A stretch of DNA of 64,000 nucleotides from Bordetella parapertussis (GTDB lineage Bacteria; Pseudomonadota; Gammaproteobacteria; Burkholderiales; Burkholderiaceae_D), in NCBI GenBank assembly GCA_945866125.1, contig CAMBFZ010000013.1, positions 39,500-103,499 of the forward strand. The letters are read 5' to 3'. Numbering within the stretch: position 1 is the stretch's first letter; each line of letters opens with the position of its first letter. A model generated the notes under the pieces. It did not search any database. It saw nothing but the letters and a program-made list of their open reading frames with translations, and was not told the DNA's origin. A program made the position numbers and the translations under genes. Shown piece after piece: positions 1 through 8,276 of the stretch.

Positions 1-85
1 CGTGAAAGCCGTTCATAAAATCGAACATTAATGCCAGCAAAATCAAAAAACCCAGCAGGTAAATACTGATATGTAGAGTTTGCAT
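1..85 (-). CDS. Pit-family inorganic phosphate transporter, N-terminal end only (partial)
   Basis: Only the first 28 codons lie in the window; the gene runs off the left edge. The start is a hydrophobic helix followed by FDFMNGFH, the hallmark of the first membrane segment of PiT-type phosphate permeases (phosphate:cation symport in the inner membrane). It begins 33 bases after the stop of the DUF47 gene on the same strand. That DUF47-pit pairing is common in proteobacteria and supports the call. The ATG at 85 is the only start near the motif. Confidence 0.8.
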   Translation of the reverse strand, partial: MQTLHISIYLLGFLILLALMFDFMNGFH

Positions 86-118
86 ATTTTTCCGGAATTA
101 TTCAGTCAACCGCCGGCA

Positions 119-745
119 TCAGGCATTCTCGACAATGATACCTTCGAGGATATTGGCGACATCTTCACAGCGGTCAGTGACCGATTCCAGAATTTCATAA
201 ATTGCCTTAAGCTTGATGAGGTTACGCACATCTGGCTCTTCCCGAAACAGCTTCGACATCGCCGCGCGCATCACATGATCGGCATCGGATTCAAGACGAT
301 CAATCTCAGCGCACAGCCCAAGGATTTCGCGGGCATTGTCCATGTTATGTAGCAAGCCGACAGCAGCGCGCACCTTTTCACAGCACGACAGACACAACTC
401 GGCAAGCCGCTTGGCTTCCGGCGTAATCTGCTTAATATCGTAGAGCGACACCGTCTGCCCGGCGTCTTCCATCAGATCGAGGATATCGTCCATACGCGTA
501 ATAAGCTGGTGAATATCATCGCGATCCAGCGGCGTAATAAACGTTTTGTGCAGCATCTCCAGCGTTGTATGCGTCACTTTATCGGCTTGCTTTTCCAAAC
601 TTTCGATCGCGTGCACACGATTTTCCAGATCATCGAATGTCGTCATCAAGGACACCATTTCTTTGCCACCTTTGACGCACAAATCGGCATGCTGAATAAA
701 AAGCTCAAAGAACTTTCCTTCGGTCGGCATCAATCGTCCAAACAT
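119..745 (-). CDS. DUF47 family phosphate transport accessory protein (PhoU-like)
   Basis: A 208-residue all-helical protein beginning MFGRLMPTEGKFFELF, with repeated acidic and basic helices typical of DUF47/YkaA (PhoU-superfamily) proteins. These cytoplasmic proteins usually sit directly before a pit gene and are thought to modulate low-affinity phosphate uptake; the downstream gene here is such a transporter. I chose the ATG at 745 over a longer in-frame start at 850 because it carries an AAGGAG ribosome site about seven bases upstream and the longer version would overlap the end of dnaB. Function is inferred from family and neighbourhood. Confidence 0.88.
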   Translation of the reverse strand: MFGRLMPTEGKFFELFIQHADLCVKGGKEMVSLMTTFDDLENRVHAIESLEKQADKVTHTTLEMLHKTFITPLDRDDIHQLITRMDDILDLMEDAGQTVSLYDIKQITPEAKRLAELCLSCCEKVRAAVGLLHNMDNAREILGLCAEIDRLESDADHVMRAAMSKLFREEPDVRNLIKLKAIYEILESVTDRCEDVANILEGIIVENA

Positions 746-788
746 CGTAGTTCTCCTTGCCCCGAACCGGGCGCTGGTCGCATAAAAA

Positions 789-2174
789 TTAGTCGCCGAT
801 ATAGGCTGGTGCATTACCCGTATAGTTTTCAAATTTGGTGTACTGACCAATAAAGGTCATGCGCACGCTGCCAATGGGGCCGTTACGCTGCTTGCCGATA
901 ATAATTTCGGCCATGCCCTTTTCCGGGGAATCCGGGTTGTACACTTCATCGCGATAAATAAACAGAATCACATCGGCGTCTTGCTCAATAGCGCCAGACT
1001 CCCGCAAATCCGACATCACCGGACGCTTGTTAGGGCGCTGCTCAAGCGAGCGGTTTAACTGAGACAAAGCAATCACGGGGCAGTTAAGCTCTTTGGCCAG
1101 GCCTTTCAAATTACGAGAAATTTCCGAGATTTCGGTCGCGCGATTTTCGCCCGCGCTATTGGCCGACATCAGCTGCAAATAGTCGACCACGATCAGGCCG
1201 AGCTTGCCGCAGGTGCGCGCGAGCCGGCGCGAACGCGCACGCAGCTCAATCGAATTCAAGGCCGGCGTTTCATCGATATAAATCTGAGCGTCATTGAGCT
1301 TCTGGATCGCATGCGTCAAACGAGGCCAGTCCTCATCATTCAGGCGACCAGTGCGCAGACGATGTTGGTCGAGGCGACCAACCGAGCCGAGCATACGCAT
1401 GGCAAGCTGCGTACCGCCCATTTCCATCGAAAAAATCGCGACCGGCAAGCCACTTTCCACCGCCACATTTTCGCCAATGTTGACCGAGAACGCGGTCTTA
1501 CCCATCGATGGTCGGCCCGCCACAATAATTAAGTCACCAGGCTGAAGCCCCGAGGTCATTCGGTCAAGATCGATAAAGCCAGTAGGCACACCGGTGATAT
1601 CGTTTTGATTTTCGCGGTTATAGAGCTCATCAATGCGCTCGACTACTTGCGTGAGCAAAGGCTGAATATCCTGAAAGCCCTGCGTGCCTCGGGAGCCCTC
1701 TTCGGCAATCGCAAAGATTTTTGATTCCGCCTGATCCAGCATCTGCTTAACTTCTTTGCCTTGCGGATTAAAAGCGGCGCCGGAAATTTCATCGGCCACC
1801 GTAATCAATTTGCGCAAAATAGCACGGTCACGCACGATCTCGGCATAGCGACGAATATTAGCGGCCGACGGGGTATTTTGAGCCAGTGAATTCAAGTAAG
1901 AAATACCGCCGACGTCGTCCGCCTTACCGCCCGACGTCAGCGATTCAAAGACCGTAATCACATCAGCCGGTTTGGCGTTGCTGATGAGTTTGACGATATG
2001 CTGAAATATCAGTCTGTGATCAAAACGATAAAAATCGTCGGGATTAACAAAGTCTGCAATCCTGTCCCAAGCCGCATTATCGAGCAGCAGGCCACCTAAT
2101 ACAGACTGCTCAGCCTCGATGGAATGCGGGGGCACGCGGAGCGAGTCAACTTGCGGATCAGCACGATTGTTCAT
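789..2174 (-). CDS. dnaB: Replicative DNA helicase DnaB
   Basis: A 461-residue protein of normal DnaB length. The N-terminal domain starts with the typical PPHSIEAEQSVLGGLLLDN segment. The RecA-like C-terminal domain has a Walker A motif GRPSMGKT (about residues 220-227) and a Walker B/H3 region VVDYLQLM (about 329-336). It is the hexameric helicase that unwinds DNA at the replication fork and recruits primase. The ATG at 2174 gives the expected N-terminus; a longer frame to 2213 exists. A TATAAT-like element lies only about nine bases before this ATG on the coding strand, so the transcript may have a very short leader. A terminator separates it from the upstream rplI operon. Confidence 0.97.
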   Translation of the reverse strand: MNNRADPQVDSLRVPPHSIEAEQSVLGGLLLDNAAWDRIADFVNPDDFYRFDHRLIFQHIVKLISNAKPADVITVFESLTSGGKADDVGGISYLNSLAQNTPSAANIRRYAEIVRDRAILRKLITVADEISGAAFNPQGKEVKQMLDQAESKIFAIAEEGSRGTQGFQDIQPLLTQVVERIDELYNRENQNDITGVPTGFIDLDRMTSGLQPGDLIIVAGRPSMGKTAFSVNIGENVAVESGLPVAIFSMEMGGTQLAMRMLGSVGRLDQHRLRTGRLNDEDWPRLTHAIQKLNDAQIYIDETPALNSIELRARSRRLARTCGKLGLIVVDYLQLMSANSAGENRATEISEISRNLKGLAKELNCPVIALSQLNRSLEQRPNKRPVMSDLRESGAIEQDADVILFIYRDEVYNPDSPEKGMAEIIIGKQRNGPIGSVRMTFIGQYTKFENYTGNAPAYIGD

Positions 2175-2279
2175 GGCGCGCATTATACCTGTTACCCAAT
2201 GGCATAAGCCCATCTGTGCATAGGCAAAATCGCCATTTTGACGCTCACGGGAAAGACTGACAGCGGAGACCAGCCAGAC

Positions 2280-2306
2280 AAAAAAATAGCCGGGAAAGCC
2301 CGGCTA
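2280..2306 (-). terminator. Rho-independent terminator of the rpsF-priB-rpsR-rplI operon
   Basis: A perfect 8-bp stem TAGCCGGG/CCCGGCTA with a 4-base loop (2287-2306) is followed on the minus strand by a run of seven T. It lies just after the rplI stop and before dnaB. Confidence 0.92.
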
Positions 2307-2332
2307 TTTTCGTTTGCAGCAAAGCGCGAGAG

Positions 2333-2785
2333 TTATGCGTGCTCGCCTGCAACGGCTACGTTGATCTCCACCACCACATCGGTGTGCAGGGCAACCGAAA
2401 TGGGATGATCACCTGTGGTCTTCAGAGGACCGGTTGGCATACGAACCTGGGCCTTGTCGACAGGGAAGCCGTGCTTGGTCAGCGCCGCTGCGATATCCGC
2501 ATTGGTTACCGAGCCAAAAAGACGACCATCAACGCCTGCTTTTTGCGAAAGATTGACCGTCATGCCAGCCAGTTTTTCACCTTGAGCCTGAGCAGCCGCG
2601 AGTTTGGCAGCAGCCGCTTTTTCGAGTTCGGCGCGCTTGGCTTCGAATTCGGCCACTGCGGTTGCGGTGGCACGGCGTGCCATACGTTGCGGAATCAGGA
2701 AGTTACGGGCGTAACCGTCCTTAACGCGAACCACCTCGCCGAGGTCGCCCAGATTACCGACTTTTTCCATCAGAATTACTTGCAT
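2333..2785 (-). CDS. rplI: 50S ribosomal protein L9 (bL9)
   Basis: A 150-residue protein starting MQVILMEKVGNLGDLGEVV, the conserved bL9 N-terminal domain that binds 23S rRNA. A long charged Ala/Lys/Glu linker helix and a C-terminal domain follow. The length is that of the family. The ATG at 2785 has a GGAG site; the longer frame to 2860 would overlap rpsR and has no bL9 homology. It is the last gene of the rpsF-priB-rpsR-rplI operon and is followed by a strong terminator. Confidence 0.98.
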   Translation of the reverse strand: MQVILMEKVGNLGDLGEVVRVKDGYARNFLIPQRMARRATATAVAEFEAKRAELEKAAAAKLAAAQAQGEKLAGMTVNLSQKAGVDGRLFGSVTNADIAAALTKHGFPVDKAQVRMPTGPLKTTGDHPISVALHTDVVVEINVAVAGEHA

Positions 2786-2822
2786 TTTTTTCTCCAGAAT
2801 AGTGGCTTGAGGCAGCAGCCAA

Positions 2823-3107
2823 TCAAGCGTGATGCAGATCGGTGTAAGGCAACAGCGCAAGGTAGCGTGCGCGCTTGATTGCGGTGTCGACCTGGCGCTG
2901 ATAGTGTGCCCGCGTGCCGGTCAGGCGTGCCGGCATGATCTTGCCATTTTCCTGGACGAAGTCTTTCAGCGTATCGACGTCTTTGTAGTCAACCTGGTCA
3001 ACTTTAGCGACGGTGAAACGGCAGAATTTTTTACGCTTGAACAAAGGATTTTGCTGTTTGCGTTTCTCTTTGAGTTTGCTCTTGTCGAACTTTTTTCCGA
3101 ATGCCAT
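2823..3107 (-). CDS. rpsR: 30S ribosomal protein S18 (bS18)
   Basis: A 94-residue basic protein with the bS18 core: KFCRFTVAKVDQVDYKD, a region ending in GKIMPARLTGTRAHYQRQ, and the C-terminal basic helix AIKRARYLALLPY. It binds S6 in the small subunit platform, matching its place two genes from rpsF. A clear AGGAG lies upstream of the ATG. The start is in the 18-base gap after priB, so the genes are probably co-transcribed. Confidence 0.98.
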   Translation of the reverse strand: MAFGKKFDKSKLKEKRKQQNPLFKRKKFCRFTVAKVDQVDYKDVDTLKDFVQENGKIMPARLTGTRAHYQRQVDTAIKRARYLALLPYTDLHHA

Positions 3108-3125
3108 TTGTGGCTCCTGAATCTA

Positions 3126-3440
3126 TTAAATAATTGTTTCGAAATCAATGAGGTGAAATACCAGGCTTTTGCTATTACGGTTTTTGCGGGCCATGAAGCC
3201 GGTGAACCGGAACATTGCCCCCAACTCAGCCTGCTCAAGCTTGCCAGCGATTTCGCCTGCAGCGAGCGTGCCGAGATCAAACTCAACGACACGTTCACCA
3301 CCTGCTTCTATCTGCTCGGACGCATGCACCAATCTGGCTGCAATAATCGGAACGCCTGCCGGGCTATACCGCATGACATCGCGCTCAACTAAGCGCGCGA
3401 TGCATTCAAACCTGTTATCCCCTCGCTCTGACAAAGACAC
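3126..3440 (-). CDS. priB: Primosomal replication protein N (PriB)
   Basis: A single OB-fold protein of about 104 residues with the PriB signature RYSPAGVPIIAARLVHAS and a C-terminal GFMARKNRNSKSLVFHL strand pair. PriB binds single-stranded DNA and helps PriA reload DnaB on stalled forks. Its place between rpsF and rpsR is the classical betaproteobacterial arrangement. The start is uncertain: the first codon in frame after the rpsF stop is GTG at 3440, seven bases away, without a strong ribosome site, which suggests translational coupling to rpsF. A TTG two codons later is an alternative. Confidence 0.93.
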   Translation of the reverse strand: MSLSERGDNRFECIARLVERDVMRYSPAGVPIIAARLVHASEQIEAGGERVVEFDLGTLAAGEIAGKLEQAELGAMFRFTGFMARKNRNSKSLVFHLIDFETII

Positions 3441-3446
3441 GTCCGC

Positions 3447-3815
3447 TTAGGCGGCCGGTGCCTCAGTCCGCTGGCTCTTGGCCGCATCTTCCTTGTGCAC
3501 GCTCTTCATGATTGGCGAAGGCGCAGTTTCAGCCTTCTTCATGCGAACGGTCAGGTGGCGCAGCACCGCGTCGTTAAACTTAAAGCCAGTTTCGATTTCG
3601 GCCAGGGTCTCACCATCACATTCGATGTTCAGGCAAACATAGTGGGCTTTTGCCAGCTTTTGGATCAAGTACGCCATCTGACGACGGCCCCAGTCCTCCA
3701 CGCGGTGCACCTTGCCGCCATGATTGGCAACGATGCCCTTGTAGCGTTCGATCATTGCGGGCACTTGCTCGCTCTGGTCCGGGTGGACGATAAAAACGAT
3801 TTCATAATGACGCAT
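3447..3815 (-). CDS. rpsF: 30S ribosomal protein S6 (bS6)
   Basis: A 122-residue protein starting MRHYEIVFIVHPDQSEQVP with the bS6 ferredoxin-like fold segments VEDWGRRQMAYLIQKLAKAH and FKFNDAVLRHLTVRM, then a disordered Ala/Glu/Lys tail. It pairs with S18, encoded two genes downstream. The ATG at 3815 has an AAGGAG site; a longer frame to 3956 is a spurious extension into the lexA-rpsF intergenic region. First gene of the operon. Confidence 0.98.
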   Translation of the reverse strand: MRHYEIVFIVHPDQSEQVPAMIERYKGIVANHGGKVHRVEDWGRRQMAYLIQKLAKAHYVCLNIECDGETLAEIETGFKFNDAVLRHLTVRMKKAETAPSPIMKSVHKEDAAKSQRTEAPAA

Positions 3816-3986
3816 CACTTCTCCTTTTGGTCGGATTGAAAAATCGCCCACCCCGGCGTCAAGACGAGTGTGGGAAGAGGAAAACCAGCAATGATACGGG
3901 GAAACACAGGAAAACTCAACGCCGGGGCCCGGCAAAGCGTGCCACGTTCTGCGCAAACACAGAATCTGCTTGCTTTTGGCATGCAG

Positions 3987-4019
3987 CTGTATAAAAATAC
4001 AGGCTGTGTATATAACCAG
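3987..4019 (+). promoter_or_regulatory. Tandem LexA (SOS) operators in front of lexA
   Basis: CTGTATAAAAATACAG (3987-4002) is a perfect palindromic match to the CTGT-N8-ACAG SOS box. One base later a second, weaker box CTGTGTATATAACCAG (4004-4019) follows. They lie 45-77 bases before the lexA ATG, the usual position for LexA autorepression. Confidence 0.9.
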
Positions 4020-4063
4020 TCCCGCTGCAAAGTCACTTGCACACCAAGGCCAAGGAGCCCTGC

Positions 4064-4729
4064 ATGATCAAGCTAACCGCCCGCCAAGAGCAGATTCTCG
4101 GATTAATTCGTGACGCCATCAACAACACTGGCTTCCCCCCCACCCGCGCGGAGATCGCCAACGAACTTGGCTTTCGGTCAGCCAATGCGGCCGAAGAACA
4201 TCTGCAGGCACTGGCGCGCAAGGGTGCGATCGAAATCTCTCCCGGCACATCACGCGGCATTCGCTTGCTTGACCGTCCTGCTGACGGCCAGTTGCGGCGC
4301 TTCAGTCCGGGTCAGATGATGTTGCCCCATCCTGAACTCATGCAGTTTTCATTACCTCTGGTCGGGCGCGTTGCTGCCGGTTCCCCTATCCTGGCACAGG
4401 AGCACATCTCGGCGACCTATCAGGTTGATCCTGCGTTGTTCAGTGCCAAACCCGATTACCTGCTCAAAGTTCGTGGCATGTCGATGCGGGATGCCGGCAT
4501 ACTGGACGGCGACCTGCTGGCTGTCAAAAAGACCGATTCAGCGCGTGACGGGCAGATCGTCGTGGCCCGGTTAGACGATGAAGTCACCGTCAAGCGTTTT
4601 CGCAAAGTGGGAAGCGTCATTGAGCTACTGCCAGAAAACCCTGATTTCAAGACCATACGCGTCGAGCCAGGACAGCATGAATTTGCGCTAGAGGGTCTCG
4701 CTGTAGGTTTGCTGCGCGCGTGGGGCTAA
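4064..4729 (+). CDS. lexA: SOS response repressor LexA
   Basis: A 221-residue protein. The N-terminal winged helix (LTARQEQILGLIRDAI, then PPTRAEIANELGF) binds SOS boxes. The C-terminal peptidase domain carries the Ala105-Gly106 self-cleavage site in VGRVAAGSP, catalytic Ser140 in RGMSMRD and Lys177 in DDEVTVKRF. RecA filament on ssDNA triggers cleavage and derepression. The ATG at 4064 has an AAGGAG site and follows two LexA boxes, indicating autoregulation. The stop codon lies inside the first unit of an 8-bp tandem repeat. Confidence 0.98.
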   Translation: MIKLTARQEQILGLIRDAINNTGFPPTRAEIANELGFRSANAAEEHLQALARKGAIEISPGTSRGIRLLDRPADGQLRRFSPGQMMLPHPELMQFSLPLVGRVAAGSPILAQEHISATYQVDPALFSAKPDYLLKVRGMSMRDAGILDGDLLAVKKTDSARDGQIVVARLDDEVTVKRFRKVGSVIELLPENPDFKTIRVEPGQHEFALEGLAVGLLRAWG

Positions 4730-4762
4730 GGGGCTAAGGGGCTAAGGGGCTAAGGGGCTCAG
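4723..4762. repeat. Five-copy 8-bp tandem repeat overlapping the lexA stop
   Basis: Four exact units GGGCTAAG and a fifth variant GGGCTCAG run head to tail; the lexA TAA is in the first unit. Downstream, to about 4855, lie looser copies of a ~20-bp motif containing CACTGC (4791-4797, 4819-4825, 4841-4847). Copy-number change would leave the LexA protein unchanged because the stop is in the first unit. Confidence 0.85.
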
Positions 4763-4871
4763 TGGACTCAGTGGGGTTGACTGACTAAGTACACTGCGCG
4801 CGGCTGCCTAGCAATGGAGTGCACTGCTTAGCGATGCGGTCCACTGCGTTGGATTTTGGCGGCCGTCTTCA

Positions 4872-5630
4872 TCAATACTTCTTTTTGTGCAAAATCTGAT
4901 TGGCGATCCCGCGCAAAATATTGACTTCTTCGGTCTCAAGCGCGGTGCGGGCAAACAGCCTGCGCAATCGTGGCATGAGCTTTTTTGGTTGAGCGGGATC
5001 GAGAAAATCAATCTCCACCAAGGCTTTCTCGAGATGCCCAAACAGCCCCTCAACTTGCTCTGCGGTTGCCAGCTGACCTTGAAAGCCAGTTGTGGTTGGC
5101 AACCTGCCCTCACCCAGCTCCGCAACCCGGCATTCATAGGCCAACACCTGCACCGCTTGCGCCAGATTGAGCGATGAATAAGCCGGGTTAGCCGGTACCG
5201 TCAGCAAGGCATTACATTTTTCGACTTGCTCATTCGACAAACCAAAACGCTCGTTACCAAATACCAGCGCGACTTGCAAACTCGCATCGGTGGCTAACTG
5301 CATGGCCAACTCGCGTGGCTGGCGCAGTGGCGGAGAAAATTCCCTCAAGCGCGCCGACATCGCTGCGACAAAATTGCAGCCTGCCAGGGCCTCATCAAGC
5401 GATCCGAGTACCCTTGCATTTTCCAGCACATCCTGGGCACCACTGGCAAAGGCTACTGCCTCTTCGTCCAACAACGCATCAGGTACACGCGGATTCACCA
5501 GCACCAGCTCGGAAAAACCCATCGTTTTCATCGCGCGCGCAGCCGCGCCGATATTGCCCGGACGACTAGTCTCGACCAAGACAAAACGAATGCGGGAAAA
5601 CAAGGAAATAGGGGATTGGAGCGGGTTCAT
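4872..5630 (-). CDS. trmJ: tRNA (cytidine/uridine-2'-O-)-methyltransferase TrmJ
   Basis: A 252-residue SPOUT (TrmH-group) methyltransferase. It begins with RIRFVLVETSRPGNIGAAAR, the TrmJ motif 1, and has the trefoil-knot SAM site LVFGNERFGLSNEQ and PAYSSLNLAQAVQVLAYE. A C-terminal helical extension follows, as in TrmJ and unlike the short TrmL. It 2'-O-methylates position 32 in the anticodon loop of several tRNAs. The gene is divergent from suhB with a 136-base shared promoter region. The ATG at 5630 directly precedes the family N-terminus. Confidence 0.92.
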   Translation of the reverse strand: MNPLQSPISLFSRIRFVLVETSRPGNIGAAARAMKTMGFSELVLVNPRVPDALLDEEAVAFASGAQDVLENARVLGSLDEALAGCNFVAAMSARLREFSPPLRQPRELAMQLATDASLQVALVFGNERFGLSNEQVEKCNALLTVPANPAYSSLNLAQAVQVLAYECRVAELGEGRLPTTTGFQGQLATAEQVEGLFGHLEKALVEIDFLDPAQPKKLMPRLRRLFARTALETEEVNILRGIANQILHKKKY

Positions 5631-5766
5631 TTAAAATAGCGGCCTTGCGCGGCAGCGTTGAGAGCAAACTGAGCAATCAGTGTTCACGCCCGCCGCATCG
5701 CTCATTAATTCAATTTGTGGTCGCGCTCACAACGAGCGACGAAACCGCAATTTTAACGGAACAGCC

Positions 5767-6561
5767 ATGCATCCCATGATCAACACCGCGGTCAAGGCCG
5801 CGCGTCGTGCCGCCGCGATCATCAATCGCGCCTCGTTTGACATCGACCAACTACGCGTCACGCACAAAAGTCATAACGATTTTGTCACCGAAGTCGATCA
5901 GGCCGCCGAACGGGCAATCATCGATGTGCTGACCCAAGCCTACCCCGACCATGCCGTCTTAGCTGAAGAGTCCGGCGCGTCTGCCAACCTGCATGACGAC
6001 AACGAAAACGTTTGGATCATCGATCCGCTTGATGGCACCACCAATTTTATCCATGGATTTCCGCAATATGCGGTCTCAATCGCCTTGCAACAGCGCGGCC
6101 AGATTACCCAAGCCGTCATTTATGATCCGACCCGCAATGAACTCTTCACCGCCACCAAAGGTGCGGGTGCCTTTCTTAATGACAAACGGATTCGCGTTGC
6201 CAAGCGCGACAAACTAGCGGAGGCATTGATCGGCACCGGCTTTCCCTACAGCGATTTATCCAAGCTTGACCAGTACCTGAAAATGTTCAAAGTCATGACC
6301 GAAAAAACCGCCGGCCTACGTCGGCCCGGTGCTGCTGCGCTTGATCTGGCCTACGTCGCCGCAGGTCGCCTTGATGGCTTTTTCGAAAAAAATCTCAAAC
6401 CCTGGGACATGGCGGCCGGCGCCTTGCTCGTCACCGAAGCCGGCGGCATCGTCGCTAATTTTTCCGGTGAAGCCGATTATCTTTACAAGGGCGACGTCAT
6501 CGCCGGCTCGCCCAAAATTTTCAGCCAGATGCTCAATACCCTAAGTGAATTTGCAGCCTGA
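5767..6561 (+). CDS. suhB: Inositol-1-monophosphatase family protein SuhB
   Basis: A 264-residue Mg-dependent phosphatase, close to the usual SuhB length. Metal-binding motifs are visible: the EE of LAEESG (67-68), DPLDGTTNF (86-94), and the second-site KPWDMAAGALLVTEAGG near residue 219. In enterobacteria SuhB also joins the rRNA antitermination complex with NusA; whether it does here is unknown. I used the ATG at 5767 rather than an upstream in-frame start at 5680 that lies in the promoter region. It is followed by a remarkable 24-bp inverted repeat. Confidence 0.93.
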   Translation: MHPMINTAVKAARRAAAIINRASFDIDQLRVTHKSHNDFVTEVDQAAERAIIDVLTQAYPDHAVLAEESGASANLHDDNENVWIIDPLDGTTNFIHGFPQYAVSIALQQRGQITQAVIYDPTRNELFTATKGAGAFLNDKRIRVAKRDKLAEALIGTGFPYSDLSKLDQYLKMFKVMTEKTAGLRRPGAAALDLAYVAAGRLDGFFEKNLKPWDMAAGALLVTEAGGIVANFSGEADYLYKGDVIAGSPKIFSQMLNTLSEFAA

Positions 6562-6565
6562 TTCA

Positions 6566-6624
6566 CTATGCGCAGTCGGTGCGGGCAGACAAATCAAAAC
6601 TCTGCCCGCACCGACTGCGCATAG
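6566..6624. repeat. Perfect 24-bp inverted repeat between suhB and rhlE
   Basis: Left arm 6566-6589 and right arm 6601-6624 are exact reverse complements, separated by an 11-base A-rich loop. The arms begin CTATGCGCAGTCGG. It lies five bases after the suhB stop and lacks a T-run, so it is not a classic intrinsic terminator. A TATACT-like -10 element for rhlE follows at about 6631. Confidence 0.9.
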
Positions 6625-6759
6625 GCTGCTATACTTCGCCCCGTTCGTGGCAAGCGCTCCAGTCTTCTTGTCACCTCTAGCAGTTTTCCTCTTCTCACCC
6701 CTTGGCCTGTGACTGGCGCCCTTCTTGCGGCGGCGGGCCTCATTAAAAAAATCCACTCC

Positions 6760-8175
6760 ATGTCTTTTGCTGAACTCGGCTTGTCCGACGCCATCGTGCG
6801 CGCCGTAACCGAACACGGTTACACCATCCCTACCCCAATTCAGGCGCAGGCTATTCCTGCCGTATTAAAAGGCGGCGACCTGCTTGCAGGCGCCCAAACC
6901 GGCACCGGCAAGACCGCCGGCTTTACCCTGCCCTTGCTTCAGTTACTCTCCAGCCGGCCGCCTCAGGCGCCTGGTCTGCGCGCTGTGCGAGCGCTCATTT
7001 TGACGCCCACGCGCGAGCTAGCCGCGCAAGTAGAAGAAAGCGTGCGCACCTATAACAAGTACGTCAAACTTTCTTCGGCTGTGGTCTTCGGCGGCGTCAA
7101 TATTAATCCGCAAATGTCGCGCTTGAAACAAGGTGTCGACATCCTCGTTGCCACGCCGGGGCGCTTACTCGATCTGATGCAGCAAGGTGCAGTCAATCTC
7201 AAGCATGTCGAAATTTTGGTACTCGATGAAGCAGACCGCATGCTCGATATGGGCTTCATCCGGGACATTCGCCGCGTGTTAGCCGTACTGCCGCCGAAGC
7301 GTCAAAACCTGCTGTTCTCCGCTACCTTCTCTGACGAAATCAAAACACTCGCCGATGGTCTGCTGAACAACCCGGCCATGATCGAAGTAGCCCGTCGCAA
7401 CTCTACCGTCGAAGTTATCGGACAAAAAATTCATCCGGTTGACCGCGACCGCAAGCATGAGCTGTTGTCGCACCTGATTAAAGAGCGCAACTGGTATCAG
7501 GTACTGGTGTTCACCCGCACCAAACACGGCGCCAACAAACTTGTCGAACAACTCGGCAAAGCCGACATCAGCGCACTGGCAATTCATGGCAACAAAAGCC
7601 AGGCAGCCCGTACACGCGCACTATCCGAATTCAAAGACGGTTCCCTGCAAGTTTTGGTGGCCACCGATATCGCCGCGCGCGGCATCGATATTGACCAACT
7701 GCCGCACGTCGTCAACTACGACCTCCCGAATGTGTCTGAGGACTACGTTCACCGCATTGGCCGAACCGGTCGTGCCGGCTCCACCGGCGAGGCGGTCTCG
7801 CTGGTGTGCGTAGACGAACATAGCCTATTGCGGGACATCGAACGTTTCATCAAGCGCGAAATCGCCGTCGAAGTCATTCCCGGTTTCGAACCCGATCCAA
7901 ACGCCCGAGCCCAACCCATTCAGCTGCGCAGCGCAGGAGGCGGTGGCGCGGGACGCGGGGCACGCAACGGTCAGCCAGGTAGTGGTCGTTCCGGCGGCGG
8001 TCGCGCGCAAAATCAAACAAAAAGCCCGGCCCGAAGCCCAACCGCCAATCAACCCGGCAATGCGCCACGCAAAGCCGGCGGACCAGCCAAACCGGGCAGT
8101 CCGGCAGGCCAAGGACGCCGTCCGCAACCTGCCGGCGCGCTGAGCTCACGTCCGCGCCGTACCTCACAAGGCTAA
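6760..8175 (+). CDS. rhlE: DEAD-box ATP-dependent RNA helicase, RhlE type
   Basis: A 471-residue helicase. Motifs in order: Q motif PTPIQAQAIP (24-33), Walker A AQTGTGKT (45-52), PTREL, GG and TPGR, DEAD at 156-159, SAT (about 187-189), then HRIGRTGRAG in the second RecA domain. After residue ~385 a Gly/Arg/Pro/Asn-rich basic tail follows, as in RhlE proteins that unwind rRNA and decay substrates. The ATG at 6760 gives the canonical MSFAELGLSD N-terminus. The gene is followed by a 10-bp hairpin with TTTT. Confidence 0.94.
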   Translation: MSFAELGLSDAIVRAVTEHGYTIPTPIQAQAIPAVLKGGDLLAGAQTGTGKTAGFTLPLLQLLSSRPPQAPGLRAVRALILTPTRELAAQVEESVRTYNKYVKLSSAVVFGGVNINPQMSRLKQGVDILVATPGRLLDLMQQGAVNLKHVEILVLDEADRMLDMGFIRDIRRVLAVLPPKRQNLLFSATFSDEIKTLADGLLNNPAMIEVARRNSTVEVIGQKIHPVDRDRKHELLSHLIKERNWYQVLVFTRTKHGANKLVEQLGKADISALAIHGNKSQAARTRALSEFKDGSLQVLVATDIAARGIDIDQLPHVVNYDLPNVSEDYVHRIGRTGRAGSTGEAVSLVCVDEHSLLRDIERFIKREIAVEVIPGFEPDPNARAQPIQLRSAGGGGAGRGARNGQPGSGRSGGGRAQNQTKSPARSPTANQPGNAPRKAGGPAKPGSPAGQGRRPQPAGALSSRPRRTSQG

Positions 8176-8192
8176 GAGCCGATCTCCGAGGG

Positions 8193-8223
8193 TGTAGCAC
8201 AGCGGCCAGCTGTGCTACATTTT
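8193..8223 (+). terminator. Hairpin after rhlE, probable terminator
   Basis: TGTAGCACAG (8193-8202) and CTGTGCTACA (8210-8219) form a perfect 10-bp stem with a 7-base loop, followed by TTTT. It lies between the rhlE stop and mutS. Confidence 0.7.
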
Positions 8224-8276
8224 CGCCTCACGCATGGGGGGCGTCCTTGCCCGCCATCACCGCAATCAATCAACGC

